From assembly GCA_963707075.1 (NCBI GenBank), contig CAVPOX010000002.1, positions 124,001-188,000 of the forward strand: DNA of 64,000 bases, read 5' to 3'. Made by a program: the position numbers and the translations under genes. This DNA comes from CAXMQZ01 sp963707075 (lineage in GTDB: Bacteria; Acidobacteriota; Thermoanaerobaculia; Multivoradales; JAHEKO01). Positions 43,588 through 51,811 of the stretch are shown here, piece by piece; position 1 is the first letter of the stretch, and each line of letters begins with the position of its first letter. Under the pieces are notes generated by a model, which was not told where the DNA came from, did no database searches, and saw nothing but the letters and a program-made list of their open reading frames with translations.

Positions 43588-45072
43588 GGTCTCGAAGAGT
43601 CGTTTGACTTCGGGCTTGGTCACCTTGCCCATGGGATTGCGTGGGAGAGTATCGACCAACTCCAGCAAGCTGGGGATCTTGTATGGCGCCAGTCGCTCCT
43701 TGCACCACGATCGCAGAGTCTCGAGGGAGAGCTCGGCTTCCGACTGCAGCTCGATGGCAGCAGCGACGCGCTCCCCCCACTCCGGATCCGAGACACCGAC
43801 GACGGCACACTCGCTGACCGCCGGGTGTTGCCGCAAGGACTCCTCCACTTCGAGAGCGGAGACCTTGAAACCCCCGCTCTTGATGATATCCACGCTCTGA
43901 CGACCCAGGATACGGTAAGAGCCATTCTCGACAACCGCCACGTCACCGGTTCGGAACCAATTCTCCCGGAAGGCCTCCTCGGTCTCGGCGGGTCGGCGCC
44001 AGTACTCCCGAAAGACACCAGGACCCCGCACTTCGATCTCGCCTGGCTCCTCCAGCTTCTTCGAAACTCTCCCCTCGGAGTCGACTCGTCTGACCTCGAT
44101 TCCGGGCAAAGGTTTACCGACATGTCCTGGGATTCTTGTGCCGTGCAGAGGATTGGACAGCGCCATGCCGATTTCGGTCATGCCGTAGCGCTCGAGCAGG
44201 GTGTGGCCACTGATCTCCCGCCAACGGTCGAAAAGACTCACTGGCAGGGCCGCCGAACCCGAGACCATGAGCCTGAGTCGGCCACAAGCTCGCGTCCACT
44301 CCTGCTGCAGCCGGCTGTCAGCACTCTCCCAGGTTGCAGCCAGCCGGGAATAGATGGTGGGCACCGCCATGAAGAGCGTCAGGGGGCTGCTCGCCAAACG
44401 CCGCCACACCTGCTCGCTGTCGAATCGCGGCAACATTTCCACTGCAGCACCCGAGTAGAGGGCGCAACTGAGCACATTGATGATGCCGTGCACATGATGC
44501 AGTGGAAGCACCAGGAGAATTCTGTCGTCCTCGCGCCACTCCCAGGCCTCGACCAGAGAGGCCACCTGAGCCTCGATGTTTCCGTGAGTGGTGACCACGC
44601 CTTTGGGGCCACCTGTTGTGCCGCTGGTATAAATGATCATCGCCGGGCGACTCTGGACGACCACTGGGAGCGGTCTGGGCTCACTGCGCAAGAGTCCCTC
44701 GGCCGAGCGGAGCTCGATGTGCAATCGCCTGGCGATCGGCACGAGCCGCGGCATCATCTCCTTCGACGCCACCAGGATGCGAGGCTCGCAATCGTCGATC
44801 ACATACTGGAGCTCCGGTTCCGGATGGGAGGTGCAAAGCGGAACGGCAACCCCGCCGGCACGCCATATTCCCCACTGCACCGCGGGATACTCGAAGACCG
44901 GTGGTACCAGGTAGGCGACTCGCCCACCCGCGAGGTCTCCCGTCGTTGTCAGTAGCCCCGCAGCCACCCTTGCCGAGCCAGCCAGAAGATCCGCGTAGGT
45001 GAAGTCACCATCGCTGGTGCTTACCGCGAGTCGGGATGCGTACCGCTTTGCTCTGCCGATCAGCGATATCAT
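43585..45072 (-). CDS. AMP-binding acyl-CoA synthetase, ACSF3/malonyl-CoA synthetase-like
   Basis: 495 residues. The adenylation P-loop is IIYTSGTTGGPKGV, further motifs are LPLHHVHGIINVL, the A5 motif HTLLERYGMTEIGMAL, the A7 Asp in WFRTGDVA, ILGRQSVDIIKSGGFKVSALEVE, and the C-terminal catalytic Lys in PRNPMGKVTK. The HHVHGI and TLLERYGMTEIGMALS blocks resemble mitochondrial ACSF3, a malonyl-CoA/methylmalonyl-CoA synthetase, so a short dicarboxylic acid is a plausible substrate. It overlaps the MocA-like gene by 4 bp (ATGA), tying it to molybdenum-cofactor maturation. Confidence 0.88.
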   Translation of the reverse strand: MISLIGRAKRYASRLAVSTSDGDFTYADLLAGSARVAAGLLTTTGDLAGGRVAYLVPPVFEYPAVQWGIWRAGGVAVPLCTSHPEPELQYVIDDCEPRILVASKEMMPRLVPIARRLHIELRSAEGLLRSEPRPLPVVVQSRPAMIIYTSGTTGGPKGVVTTHGNIEAQVASLVEAWEWREDDRILLVLPLHHVHGIINVLSCALYSGAAVEMLPRFDSEQVWRRLASSPLTLFMAVPTIYSRLAATWESADSRLQQEWTRACGRLRLMVSGSAALPVSLFDRWREISGHTLLERYGMTEIGMALSNPLHGTRIPGHVGKPLPGIEVRRVDSEGRVSKKLEEPGEIEVRGPGVFREYWRRPAETEEAFRENWFRTGDVAVVENGSYRILGRQSVDIIKSGGFKVSALEVEESLRQHPAVSECAVVGVSDPEWGERVAAAIELQSEAELSLETLRSWCKERLAPYKIPSLLELVDTLPRNPMGKVTKPEVKRLFET

Positions 45073-45671
45073 CCACCGGCCTCCCGATTCTCCAGGTCCT
45101 GGAGGGTGTCCAAATCCCGCAGAGGCTCTGCCGAGCTCACGGGTACCTCGACGATTTCACCTTGATGCGCCGGAAAAAGCTGGCGCCCCCCTGCGTCGCC
45201 CTCGAGCCCTGCCAACTCACCGAAGAGCGAGCGGTCGAAAAGCACCGGCGAGGCCCTTTGCCCCCGGTGCGTCGGCACCACGATCGGTCCCCGCGTTCGC
45301 TCATACGTATCGATGAGTGCATCGAGGACCCGCGGCGTCAGATCAGGCTGATCGACCGGGATGAACATCACCGCATCGGCCCTCGAGTCGATTGCCGCCA
45401 GCCCCGCCCGCACCGACAGACTTTGCCCCTCCTCGAATCGAGAGTTGAAGACGGTGCGCACCTCCAGATCCTGACAGGCCCTCTCGACCTCGCCGGCAGC
45501 CTTGCCAACCACGACGATGACTTCGCTGAGATTCGATCTCAAGACTCGCCCCACAACCCGGCGCACCAAGGGCTCTCCATCAATGTCAACCAGTTGCTTG
45601 ATTGATTGATCACCAAAGCGGCGGGACGAGCCTGCCGCGAGCACGACGCCCGACACTGCTGGAACGCTCAC
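45069..45671 (-). CDS. MocA-type nucleotidyltransferase for molybdenum hydroxylases
   Basis: 200 residues from GTG 45671 (VSVPAVSGVVLAAGSSRRFG); a longer frame to 45713 overlaps the XdhC-type gene. The nucleotide-binding GVVLAAGSSRRFGDQ-K loop, IVVVGKAAGEV, and FIPVDQPDLTP-type acidic metal site (VDQPD) mark the MobA-like NTP-transferase family. The form found with XdhC is usually MocA, which makes the molybdopterin cytosine dinucleotide cofactor used by CoxL-type enzymes. It overlaps the CoA ligase by 4 bp. Confidence 0.85.
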   Translation of the reverse strand: MSVPAVSGVVLAAGSSRRFGDQSIKQLVDIDGEPLVRRVVGRVLRSNLSEVIVVVGKAAGEVERACQDLEVRTVFNSRFEEGQSLSVRAGLAAIDSRADAVMFIPVDQPDLTPRVLDALIDTYERTRGPIVVPTHRGQRASPVLFDRSLFGELAGLEGDAGGRQLFPAHQGEIVEVPVSSAEPLRDLDTLQDLENREAGG

Positions 45672-45678
45672 TCGCGGC

Positions 45679-46431
45679 TCACTCCGGCGTGGTGCCCCGC
45701 GTCGCCCGACCATTGCCGACCGCCACCACCTCGGCGATCACGGAGAGCGCGATCTCTTCGGCACTCCGACCGCCCAGGTCCAGGCCGATCGGTGAATGGA
45801 TGCGGGCGAGATCTTCGTCGTTGAATCCCTCTTCCCGCAACAGCGCCTCGCGCTTGGCATGTGTCCTTCTCGAACCCAGGACACCAATGTACCGGGCAGG
45901 GCTGCGCAAGGCCAGCGCGAGGGCCGGAGAGTCGATCTTGAGGTCATGGCTCAGTACGGCAATGCAGGTTCCCGCGTGCAACCCGATTTCGGGGAATGCC
46001 TCCCCAGGCCACCCGACCAGGAGACTGTCGACATCCTGGAATCGCTCCCGGGTCGCGAACGTTTCTCGAGGATCGACAACATGGGTACGGAAGCCCAATC
46101 CCTTGGCGAAACGCACCAAAGGAATCGCGACGTGCCCGGCCCCAACCACAATCAGCTCGGGTGGTGGCGAGTAGACCTCGAAGAAGGCATCGATCGCATC
46201 CTGGTTCCAGCGAAACGACTTTCGTCCGGCCTGTCCGGTCGGCAGGATCTGCTCTGCGTAGAGTGCCGCACGCTGATTCAGCCTCGGGCTACCCAGATCA
46301 CCCAGCGTCTCACCACCGGACCAGACCAGAAGCTGGCTTCCGGTAACAGGGCCTGAAACCACCGTCGCCAGGACCACCGGCTGGTTGGCCTTCATGCAGG
46401 ACCTCAGCTCGTTGTAGATTTTGCGCTGCAT
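45679..46431 (-). CDS. XdhC/CoxI-family maturation protein (with Rossmann C-domain)
   Basis: 250 residues from ATG 46431; longer open frame to 46611 overlaps the neighbouring XdhC-type gene and is less likely. It contains a short XdhC/CoxI-like N-domain (ANQPVVLATVVSGPVTG) and a Rossmann C-domain (PELIVVGAGHVAIPLVRFAKGLGF, DPRETFATRERF, VLGSRRTHAKREALL, IHSPIGLDLGGRSAEEIALS). XdhC-type proteins bind and sulfurate the molybdenum cofactor before insertion into the apo-enzyme. It ends eight bases before the MocA-like start. Confidence 0.87.
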   Translation of the reverse strand: MQRKIYNELRSCMKANQPVVLATVVSGPVTGSQLLVWSGGETLGDLGSPRLNQRAALYAEQILPTGQAGRKSFRWNQDAIDAFFEVYSPPPELIVVGAGHVAIPLVRFAKGLGFRTHVVDPRETFATRERFQDVDSLLVGWPGEAFPEIGLHAGTCIAVLSHDLKIDSPALALALRSPARYIGVLGSRRTHAKREALLREEGFNDEDLARIHSPIGLDLGGRSAEEIALSVIAEVVAVGNGRATRGTTPE

Positions 46432-46454
46432 CGCTGCCAAGGTGTTGCGTTGAC

Positions 46455-46775
46455 TCAGCGGGCGAGTACTTCGACGAAGACTTCTATCTCTCCGCCGCAG
46501 CTCAGCCCGACTTCCCATGCCCGGTCGTTGCTCACACCGAATGCCAGCAACCGCGGCTTCCCCGACGCCAACACTGCCGCTCCCTCTTCCAGGACAGCCG
46601 TCTCCACACAACCCCCACTGACCGAGCCCACCAGATCACCCGAGCCGGTAAAGGCCATCTTTGCACCTACCTGCCGGGGTGCCGAACCCCATGTCTTGAC
46701 GACAGTGGCGACGGCGATGGACTCGCCCTGCTCCAACCACTCGTCGATCTTCTCGGCAATGTCACGCATCGTCAT
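46455..46775 (-). CDS. Short XdhC/CoxI N-domain protein
   Basis: 106 residues from ATG 46775 (MTMRDIAEKIDEWL); longer forms to 46838 are possible. It carries the XdhC_CoxI domain: GESIAVATVVKTWGSAPRQVGAKMAF, VGSVSGGCVETAV and SCGGEIEVFVEVL. It pairs with the longer XdhC-type protein 23 bp downstream, a common two-gene arrangement for molybdenum hydroxylase maturation. It begins the minus-strand XdhC-N, XdhC, MocA, CoA-ligase operon. Confidence 0.85.
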   Translation of the reverse strand: MTMRDIAEKIDEWLEQGESIAVATVVKTWGSAPRQVGAKMAFTGSGDLVGSVSGGCVETAVLEEGAAVLASGKPRLLAFGVSNDRAWEVGLSCGGEIEVFVEVLAR

Positions 46776-46986
46776 CAAGCCCCCGAACAAACCAGAAAGA
46801 GCTGCAGGAGAACCGCAATCTTCGCCGAGCCGGATCATGATCGATGACGCCTGCAGTTGGGCTTTATCATCTCATACAGGCCCGGAATCGCTGCTCCGGA
46901 TTTGAGAAAATGCCTCCAAAGGAGTAGCCTTCACAATATAGGAAGAAAGTAAAGGCAAACCGACGCGCAAGGAGAGGGAGATTGCC

Positions 46987-47457
46987 ATGCATCCGGCCAA
47001 CCATCGACATTTTTCGACTGTTTGGTGGACCATCGGGGGGATAGTGGTCCTCACCACCATAGCCTTGGCTCCGCGCCTGCTGGGCGCCGACCAGGCCAAC
47101 GAGGATCGGGCCTTCTTCGTGGCCAAGGGGCGCGTGACCTACAGGGTGTATTGCATCAACTGCCACGGTGCCAAGGGTGCTGGCGACGGCACCCTGGCGG
47201 AGATGCTCACCACCAAGCCCGCAGATCTGACGAAACTCAAGAGCGCCAATGACGGCAAGTACCCGGCCGACCAGGTCCGCGACATTATCGATGGCAGGAC
47301 CGGAGTCCGTGGACACGGAATGAAAGAGATGCCCGTCTGGGGCGATGTCTTCCAAACTTCCAGCCTCGAGCCATCTGGCTCAGACGAGACTGGAGAGGAG
47401 CGCGCCCGTCGCAAGGTCCACGAGCTGGTGCTCTACCTGGAGTCGATCCAGGAGTAG
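46987..47457 (+). CDS. Membrane-anchored c-type cytochrome
   Basis: 156 residues with a clear GGAGAGGGAG site upstream. One N-terminal helix (TIGGIVVLTTIALAPRLLG) acts as signal anchor, and the heme-binding CINCH follows with an early axial Met candidate in HGMKEMPVWG. The class is a mono-heme cytochrome like those of oxidases or molybdenum hydroxylase electron chains. Its gene is divergent from the XdhC operon (about 210 bp) and convergent with formate-THF ligase, ending 4 bp apart. A link to electrons leaving the hydroxylase is possible but only positional. Confidence 0.85.
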   Translation: MHPANHRHFSTVWWTIGGIVVLTTIALAPRLLGADQANEDRAFFVAKGRVTYRVYCINCHGAKGAGDGTLAEMLTTKPADLTKLKSANDGKYPADQVRDIIDGRTGVRGHGMKEMPVWGDVFQTSSLEPSGSDETGEERARRKVHELVLYLESIQE

Positions 47458-47461
47458 CTCT

Positions 47462-49114
47462 TCAGCCTCCAAGCAGCCCCTCGATCTCTCCGTCGACCAG
47501 ATCCATCCTGGTGGCCTGCGGTGTGACCGGCAGGCCAGGCATTCGCATGATGTCTCCCAGCAGGGGCACAACGAAACCGGCTCCGGCCGAAACGATGAAG
47601 TTGCGCACTGTCACCTCGAAATCCTGTGGGCGCCCAGCCACCTTCGGGTCATCGCTCAAGGACGTCGGTGTCTTGGCCATGCAGATCGGCAGGTCGGCGT
47701 AGCCGAACTTCTCAATTCGTTTGAGCTCTCTTTCAGCCGGACCAGTGTAGGTCACATCGGAAGCGCCGTACATGGTTCGCGCGACGCGTTCGATCTTCGC
47801 CTTGATCGGCTCTGACCAGTCATAAAGAGGTTTGAAGGGGCTATGCCCCTGCTCGGCATGGGCCACGAGGGTCTCAGCGAGCTCCCTGCCGCCTTCTCCT
47901 CCGCGAGCGAAGATGTCCGAAACCGCAAAAGGCGCTCCCATCTCCTCACAGGCCTGCCGGACCACCTGGATCTCCTCTGCCGTGTCGGTGTCGAACTTGT
48001 TCAACGCCACGACCGGCTTCTCGCCAAAAGCACGGATGTTCTCGATGTGCTTGCGCAGATTACCCAATCCCCGCTCGACGGCGGCCGGGTCCGAGACGTC
48101 CAGGTCATCCTTGGCGATGCCTCCATGACGCTTGAGGGCGCGCACGGTTGCCACCAGCACCACTGCTGCGGTGTCGAGACCGGCCGACGTGCATTTGATG
48201 TCGAAGAATTTCTCCGCGCCCAGATCGAAACCGAATCCGGCTTCTGTGATCACCCAGTCGGAATGTGCCAGCGCCATCTTGGTGGCGATGACCGAATTGC
48301 AGCCATGAGCGATGTTGGCGAAGGGTCCGCCGTGGACCAGGGCCGGCACGCCCTCTCCGGTCTGGACCAGGTTGGGCATCAGGGCGTCCTTGAGCAGCAC
48401 AACCATGGCACCCACGGCTTCGATATCTTTGGCGGTCACGGGTTCGTCCCGGAAGGTGAAGGCAACCAGCAAGCGGCCAAGCCGCTCCCGCAAGTCGTCG
48501 GCATCCTCGGCCAGACAGAGTACTGCCATGATCTCCGAGGCCGCCGTTATGTCGAAGCCCGTCTCCCGCGGAACCCCCTGGAGCTTGCCACCCAGGCCCA
48601 CGACCACGTTGCGCAAAGCCCGGTCGTTCAGGTCGATGACCCTTCGCCACAGGACCCGACGCGCATCGATTCGCAAGGGATTGCGATGGTAGATGTGATT
48701 GTCAACCATCGCGGCCAGCAGATTGTTGGCCGAGGTGATGGCATGAAAATCGCCCGTGAAGTGCATATTGATGTCCGCCGTCGGTACCAGGACCGACTTG
48801 CCGCCCCCGGTGGCCCCACCCTTCATCCCGAAGGTGGGACCCAACGACGGTTCCCGCAAGGCTAGGCTGACCCGATGCCCGAGCTTGGCCATACCCTGTG
48901 CCAACCCGATAGAAGTCGTCGTCTTGCCTTCGCCAGCGCTGGTCGGAGTAATGGCCGATACCAGGACAAGCTTGCCTTTGGGCCGCTGCGAAGCCTCCCT
49001 GGCCTGCAGTCGGATCTTCGCCTTGTCATAACCATACGGAACGAGATTCTCGTCAGCGATCCCCAGATCACTGGCAACCTCGGTGATGGGACGGGGAACC
49101 GAAGTCGTGGTCAT
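47462..49114 (-). CDS. fhs: Formate--tetrahydrofolate ligase
   Basis: 550 residues from ATG 49114, which has AAAGGAGAGAG upstream (a longer frame to 49222 is probably non-coding). The P-loop is ITPTSAGEGKTTTSIGLAQG, and LREPSLGPTFGMKGGATGGG, GKLQGVPRETGFDITAASE and TVRALKRHGG are family blocks. It joins formate to THF with ATP, making 10-formyl-THF for purine and one-carbon metabolism. It precedes malic enzyme on the same strand (about 120 bp). Confidence 0.97.
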   Translation of the reverse strand: MTTTSVPRPITEVASDLGIADENLVPYGYDKAKIRLQAREASQRPKGKLVLVSAITPTSAGEGKTTTSIGLAQGMAKLGHRVSLALREPSLGPTFGMKGGATGGGKSVLVPTADINMHFTGDFHAITSANNLLAAMVDNHIYHRNPLRIDARRVLWRRVIDLNDRALRNVVVGLGGKLQGVPRETGFDITAASEIMAVLCLAEDADDLRERLGRLLVAFTFRDEPVTAKDIEAVGAMVVLLKDALMPNLVQTGEGVPALVHGGPFANIAHGCNSVIATKMALAHSDWVITEAGFGFDLGAEKFFDIKCTSAGLDTAAVVLVATVRALKRHGGIAKDDLDVSDPAAVERGLGNLRKHIENIRAFGEKPVVALNKFDTDTAEEIQVVRQACEEMGAPFAVSDIFARGGEGGRELAETLVAHAEQGHSPFKPLYDWSEPIKAKIERVARTMYGASDVTYTGPAERELKRIEKFGYADLPICMAKTPTSLSDDPKVAGRPQDFEVTVRNFIVSAGAGFVVPLLGDIMRMPGLPVTPQATRMDLVDGEIEGLLGG

Positions 49115-49232
49115 AGCCCTCTCTCCTTTCGCCGCAAGAACCAGAGGTGTGCCGGCTGCGGGAAACTGGGCCTGGATGGCGCAGCCCTCGCAAACGCGAG
49201 CCCCTGGTCCAACTCTCAACAACCGGAACCGA

Positions 49233-51533
49233 TTATCTCAGAACCGGCGCCGGGGATTCGATTTCCACTTCACCCACCGCGGACCGGTTGTGCTGGGCGT
49301 CCACTACGGCCAGAGCTGTCATGTAGACGATGTCTTTGACCTCACTACCCAGCTGCAGCATGTGCACAGGCTTGTCGATTCCCATCAGAATCGGGCCGAT
49401 CGCTTCGGCGCCACCCAACCTCTGCAAGAGCTTGAAGGCGATGTTGGCCGACTGAAGGTCGGGAAAGACCAGCACATTGGCCCCGCGCTCCAGTGCGCTG
49501 AACGGGTACATTTCCTTGATGAGATCCGGCGCGACAGCCGTGTCCGCCTGCATCTCGCCGTCAATCATGAGATCGGGACGACGTTGTTTGACCAGCTCCG
49601 TCGCCAGGCGAACCTTCTCGGCGGCCGGGTGCCTGGCACTGCCGAAGTTGGAAAAAGACAGCATGGCCACTCGCGGCTCGACATGAAACTCCCTGGCGAC
49701 ATCCGCGCTGCAGATTGCGATATCCGCAAGCTCCTCCGCCGTCGGATCGATATTCACGGTCGTGTCGGCGAAGAAGTACGTTTTGTTGTGAATCAGCATC
49801 AGGTGCACACCCGCGACGCGCGTGACCTGGTCGTCCTTGCCGATGATCTGCAAGGTCGGCCGCATGGTGTCGGGATAGTGCTGGCTGACACCGGCGACTA
49901 GCGCATCGGCGTCACCGAGCCGCACCATCAGAGCTCCGAAAACGGTGGGATCCTGCAGCTGATCGATAGCGTCATGCAGGGTCATACCCTTGCGCTGTCG
50001 CAACTCGAACAGGGCCTGGGCATAATCGGTGCGCTTCGACGAAGTGGCCGGATCGATGATCGTGACGTTCTCGAGGTTGTAGCCATGTTCCTCGATGGAT
50101 CGCAAGATCTCGGTCTCGGACCCGAGCAGGATCGGCTGCGCCAGACCCTCGTCGACAACGATCTGTGCCGCCCGCAGGACCTTCTCATGCCTACCCTCGG
50201 GAAAGACGACACGCTTGGGAGCGTTCTTGGCCTGATTGAGAATGATGCGCATGACCTCGCGCGACTTGCCCAGCTGACGTTCCAGCTGCTCGCGATACGC
50301 TTCGATTTCGATGCTCTTCTGAGCCACTCCGCTCTCCATGGCCGCCTGGGCGACGGCTGCCGACTCCCAGATCAGCACCCGATGATCGAAGGGCTTGGGA
50401 ATGAGGTACTCCCGGCCGAATTCCATGCGCGAGACGCCATAGGCCTTCATCACCGAATCCGGAACGTCTTCCTTGGCCAGATCGGCGAGCGCCCGCGCCG
50501 CAGCGGCTTTCATCGCCTCGTTGATCCCGGTCGCCCGAACATCGAGGGCGCCGCGAAAGATGAACGGAAAGCCCAGCACGTTGTTGACCTGGTTGGGATA
50601 GTCCGATCTGCCCGTGGCCATGATCACATCCGACCGCGCCGCGGTGGCGTCTTCATAGGTGATCTCAGGATCGGGATTGGCCATGGCGAAGATGATCGGG
50701 TTGTCATTCATGCTCCGCACCATGTCCTGGCTGACCGCATTGGCTATTGAGAGACCCACGAACACGTCGGCGCCCCGCAGCGCGTCTTCGAGTGTCCGCA
50801 CGTCTCGATCGGTAGCCAAAGCCTCCTTGTAGGGATTCATGCCCTCGGTGCGGCCACGATAGACCGCGCCTTTGCTGTCACAAAGAATCAGATTCTCGCG
50901 CTTGACTCCCAGACTCATGTAGAACTCGGCGCAAGCCACTCCGGCCGCACCCGCCCCGTTGAAGACCACCGTGATCTCATCCAGTTTCTTGTTGGAGATC
51001 TCCACCGCGTTGAGCAAGGCAGCGCCGGAGATGATGGCGGTACCGTGCTGATCATCATGGAAGACTGGAATCCCCATCTCCTTCTTCAGGGTTTCCTCGA
51101 TGTAGAAGCACTCGGGGGCCTTGATGTCCTCGAGATTGATCCCCCCGAAAGTAGGCTCCAGGAGCTTGACGACCTTGATGATGTCATCGGGGTCGTGCGA
51201 GTCGATCTCCAGGTCGAAGACATCGATACCGGCAAACCGCTTGAACAGAACGCCCTTCCCCTCCATAACCGGCTTTCCGGCTACAGCGCCGATATCCCCT
51301 AATCCCAGCACCGCTGTGCCGTTCGAGACCACAGCGACCAGGTTGCCCTTACTGGTGTACTTGTAGGCGTCATCCTGGTTATCGTGAATTCTCCGACAAG
51401 GCACGGCTACCCCCGGTGTGTAGGCCAGGGAGAGATCCCGTTGCGTGATGCAGGGTTTGGTGGGAACGACTTCGATCTTTCCGGGTCGCCCCTGCGCGTG
51501 GTAGTCGAGCGCCTCTTGGTCGCGAATCATCAT
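49233..51533 (-). CDS. maeB: NADP-dependent malic enzyme with phosphotransacetylase-like domain
   Basis: 766 residues, preceded by GGGAGGTAG before the ATG pair at 51533. Residues 1-430 form the malic enzyme: YTPGVAVPCRRI, GDIGAVAGKPVMEGKGVLFKRFAGID, FHDDQHGTAIISGAALLNA, and the NADP-binding FNGAGAAGVACAEF. Residues about 430-766 form a phosphate acetyltransferase-like domain (RVVFPEGRHEKVLRAAQ, LVAGVSQHYPDTMRPTLQIIG, ANVLVFPDLQSANIAFKLLQ), typical of MaeB and usually regulatory. It converts malate to pyruvate with NADPH production. Confidence 0.96.
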   Translation of the reverse strand: MMIRDQEALDYHAQGRPGKIEVVPTKPCITQRDLSLAYTPGVAVPCRRIHDNQDDAYKYTSKGNLVAVVSNGTAVLGLGDIGAVAGKPVMEGKGVLFKRFAGIDVFDLEIDSHDPDDIIKVVKLLEPTFGGINLEDIKAPECFYIEETLKKEMGIPVFHDDQHGTAIISGAALLNAVEISNKKLDEITVVFNGAGAAGVACAEFYMSLGVKRENLILCDSKGAVYRGRTEGMNPYKEALATDRDVRTLEDALRGADVFVGLSIANAVSQDMVRSMNDNPIIFAMANPDPEITYEDATAARSDVIMATGRSDYPNQVNNVLGFPFIFRGALDVRATGINEAMKAAAARALADLAKEDVPDSVMKAYGVSRMEFGREYLIPKPFDHRVLIWESAAVAQAAMESGVAQKSIEIEAYREQLERQLGKSREVMRIILNQAKNAPKRVVFPEGRHEKVLRAAQIVVDEGLAQPILLGSETEILRSIEEHGYNLENVTIIDPATSSKRTDYAQALFELRQRKGMTLHDAIDQLQDPTVFGALMVRLGDADALVAGVSQHYPDTMRPTLQIIGKDDQVTRVAGVHLMLIHNKTYFFADTTVNIDPTAEELADIAICSADVAREFHVEPRVAMLSFSNFGSARHPAAEKVRLATELVKQRRPDLMIDGEMQADTAVAPDLIKEMYPFSALERGANVLVFPDLQSANIAFKLLQRLGGAEAIGPILMGIDKPVHMLQLGSEVKDIVYMTALAVVDAQHNRSAVGEVEIESPAPVLR

Positions 51534-51811
51534 CTACCTCCCATATCTGGCTGGTCACCAAACACGATTTTTGCCTCTGAAACGAGGTCGACTGAGAGCC
51601 GGCTGCGGGTTAGATCCTTCTCGTTGGGCAGACGCCCGGCGAACGCCTGCACGACTATCATGACCCCGCCCCGGAAGGGGCACCACAGGCTAAAGGGTAG
51701 GCATTTGGCCCGCCCTAGCAGGTAGGGTTTGCCGTCGGTCCCGCTTCTCTTGTACGCTCTGCTCCGCAGCAAGTTCGCCAAGCATCACAATCAGAACACA
51801 AGGAGGATGGA
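51534..51811. other. Divergent intergenic region, 278 bp
   Basis: Lies between maeB (minus) and the cyclic-2,3-diphosphoglycerate-synthetase-like gene (plus). A short minus-strand open frame exists but has no recognised family. The stretch 51690-51740 contains nested GGTAGG/CCTACC and CCCTA-GCAGG-TAGGG hairpin-forming words, and GGCAAACCC-like sequence on the minus strand. No riboswitch class could be assigned. AAGGAGG before the ATG at 51812 supports that start. Confidence 0.45.

Noticed and set aside
42622..43810. Several long minus-strand frames over the repeat region
   Set aside because: Arg/Gly/Ala-rich translations of repeated DNA in shifting frames; the same words recur, so they are shadows.
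51530..51781. 83-residue minus-strand frame upstream of malic enzyme
   Set aside because: Overlaps the malic enzyme ribosome site and start; no recognised family, so kept only as intergenic.
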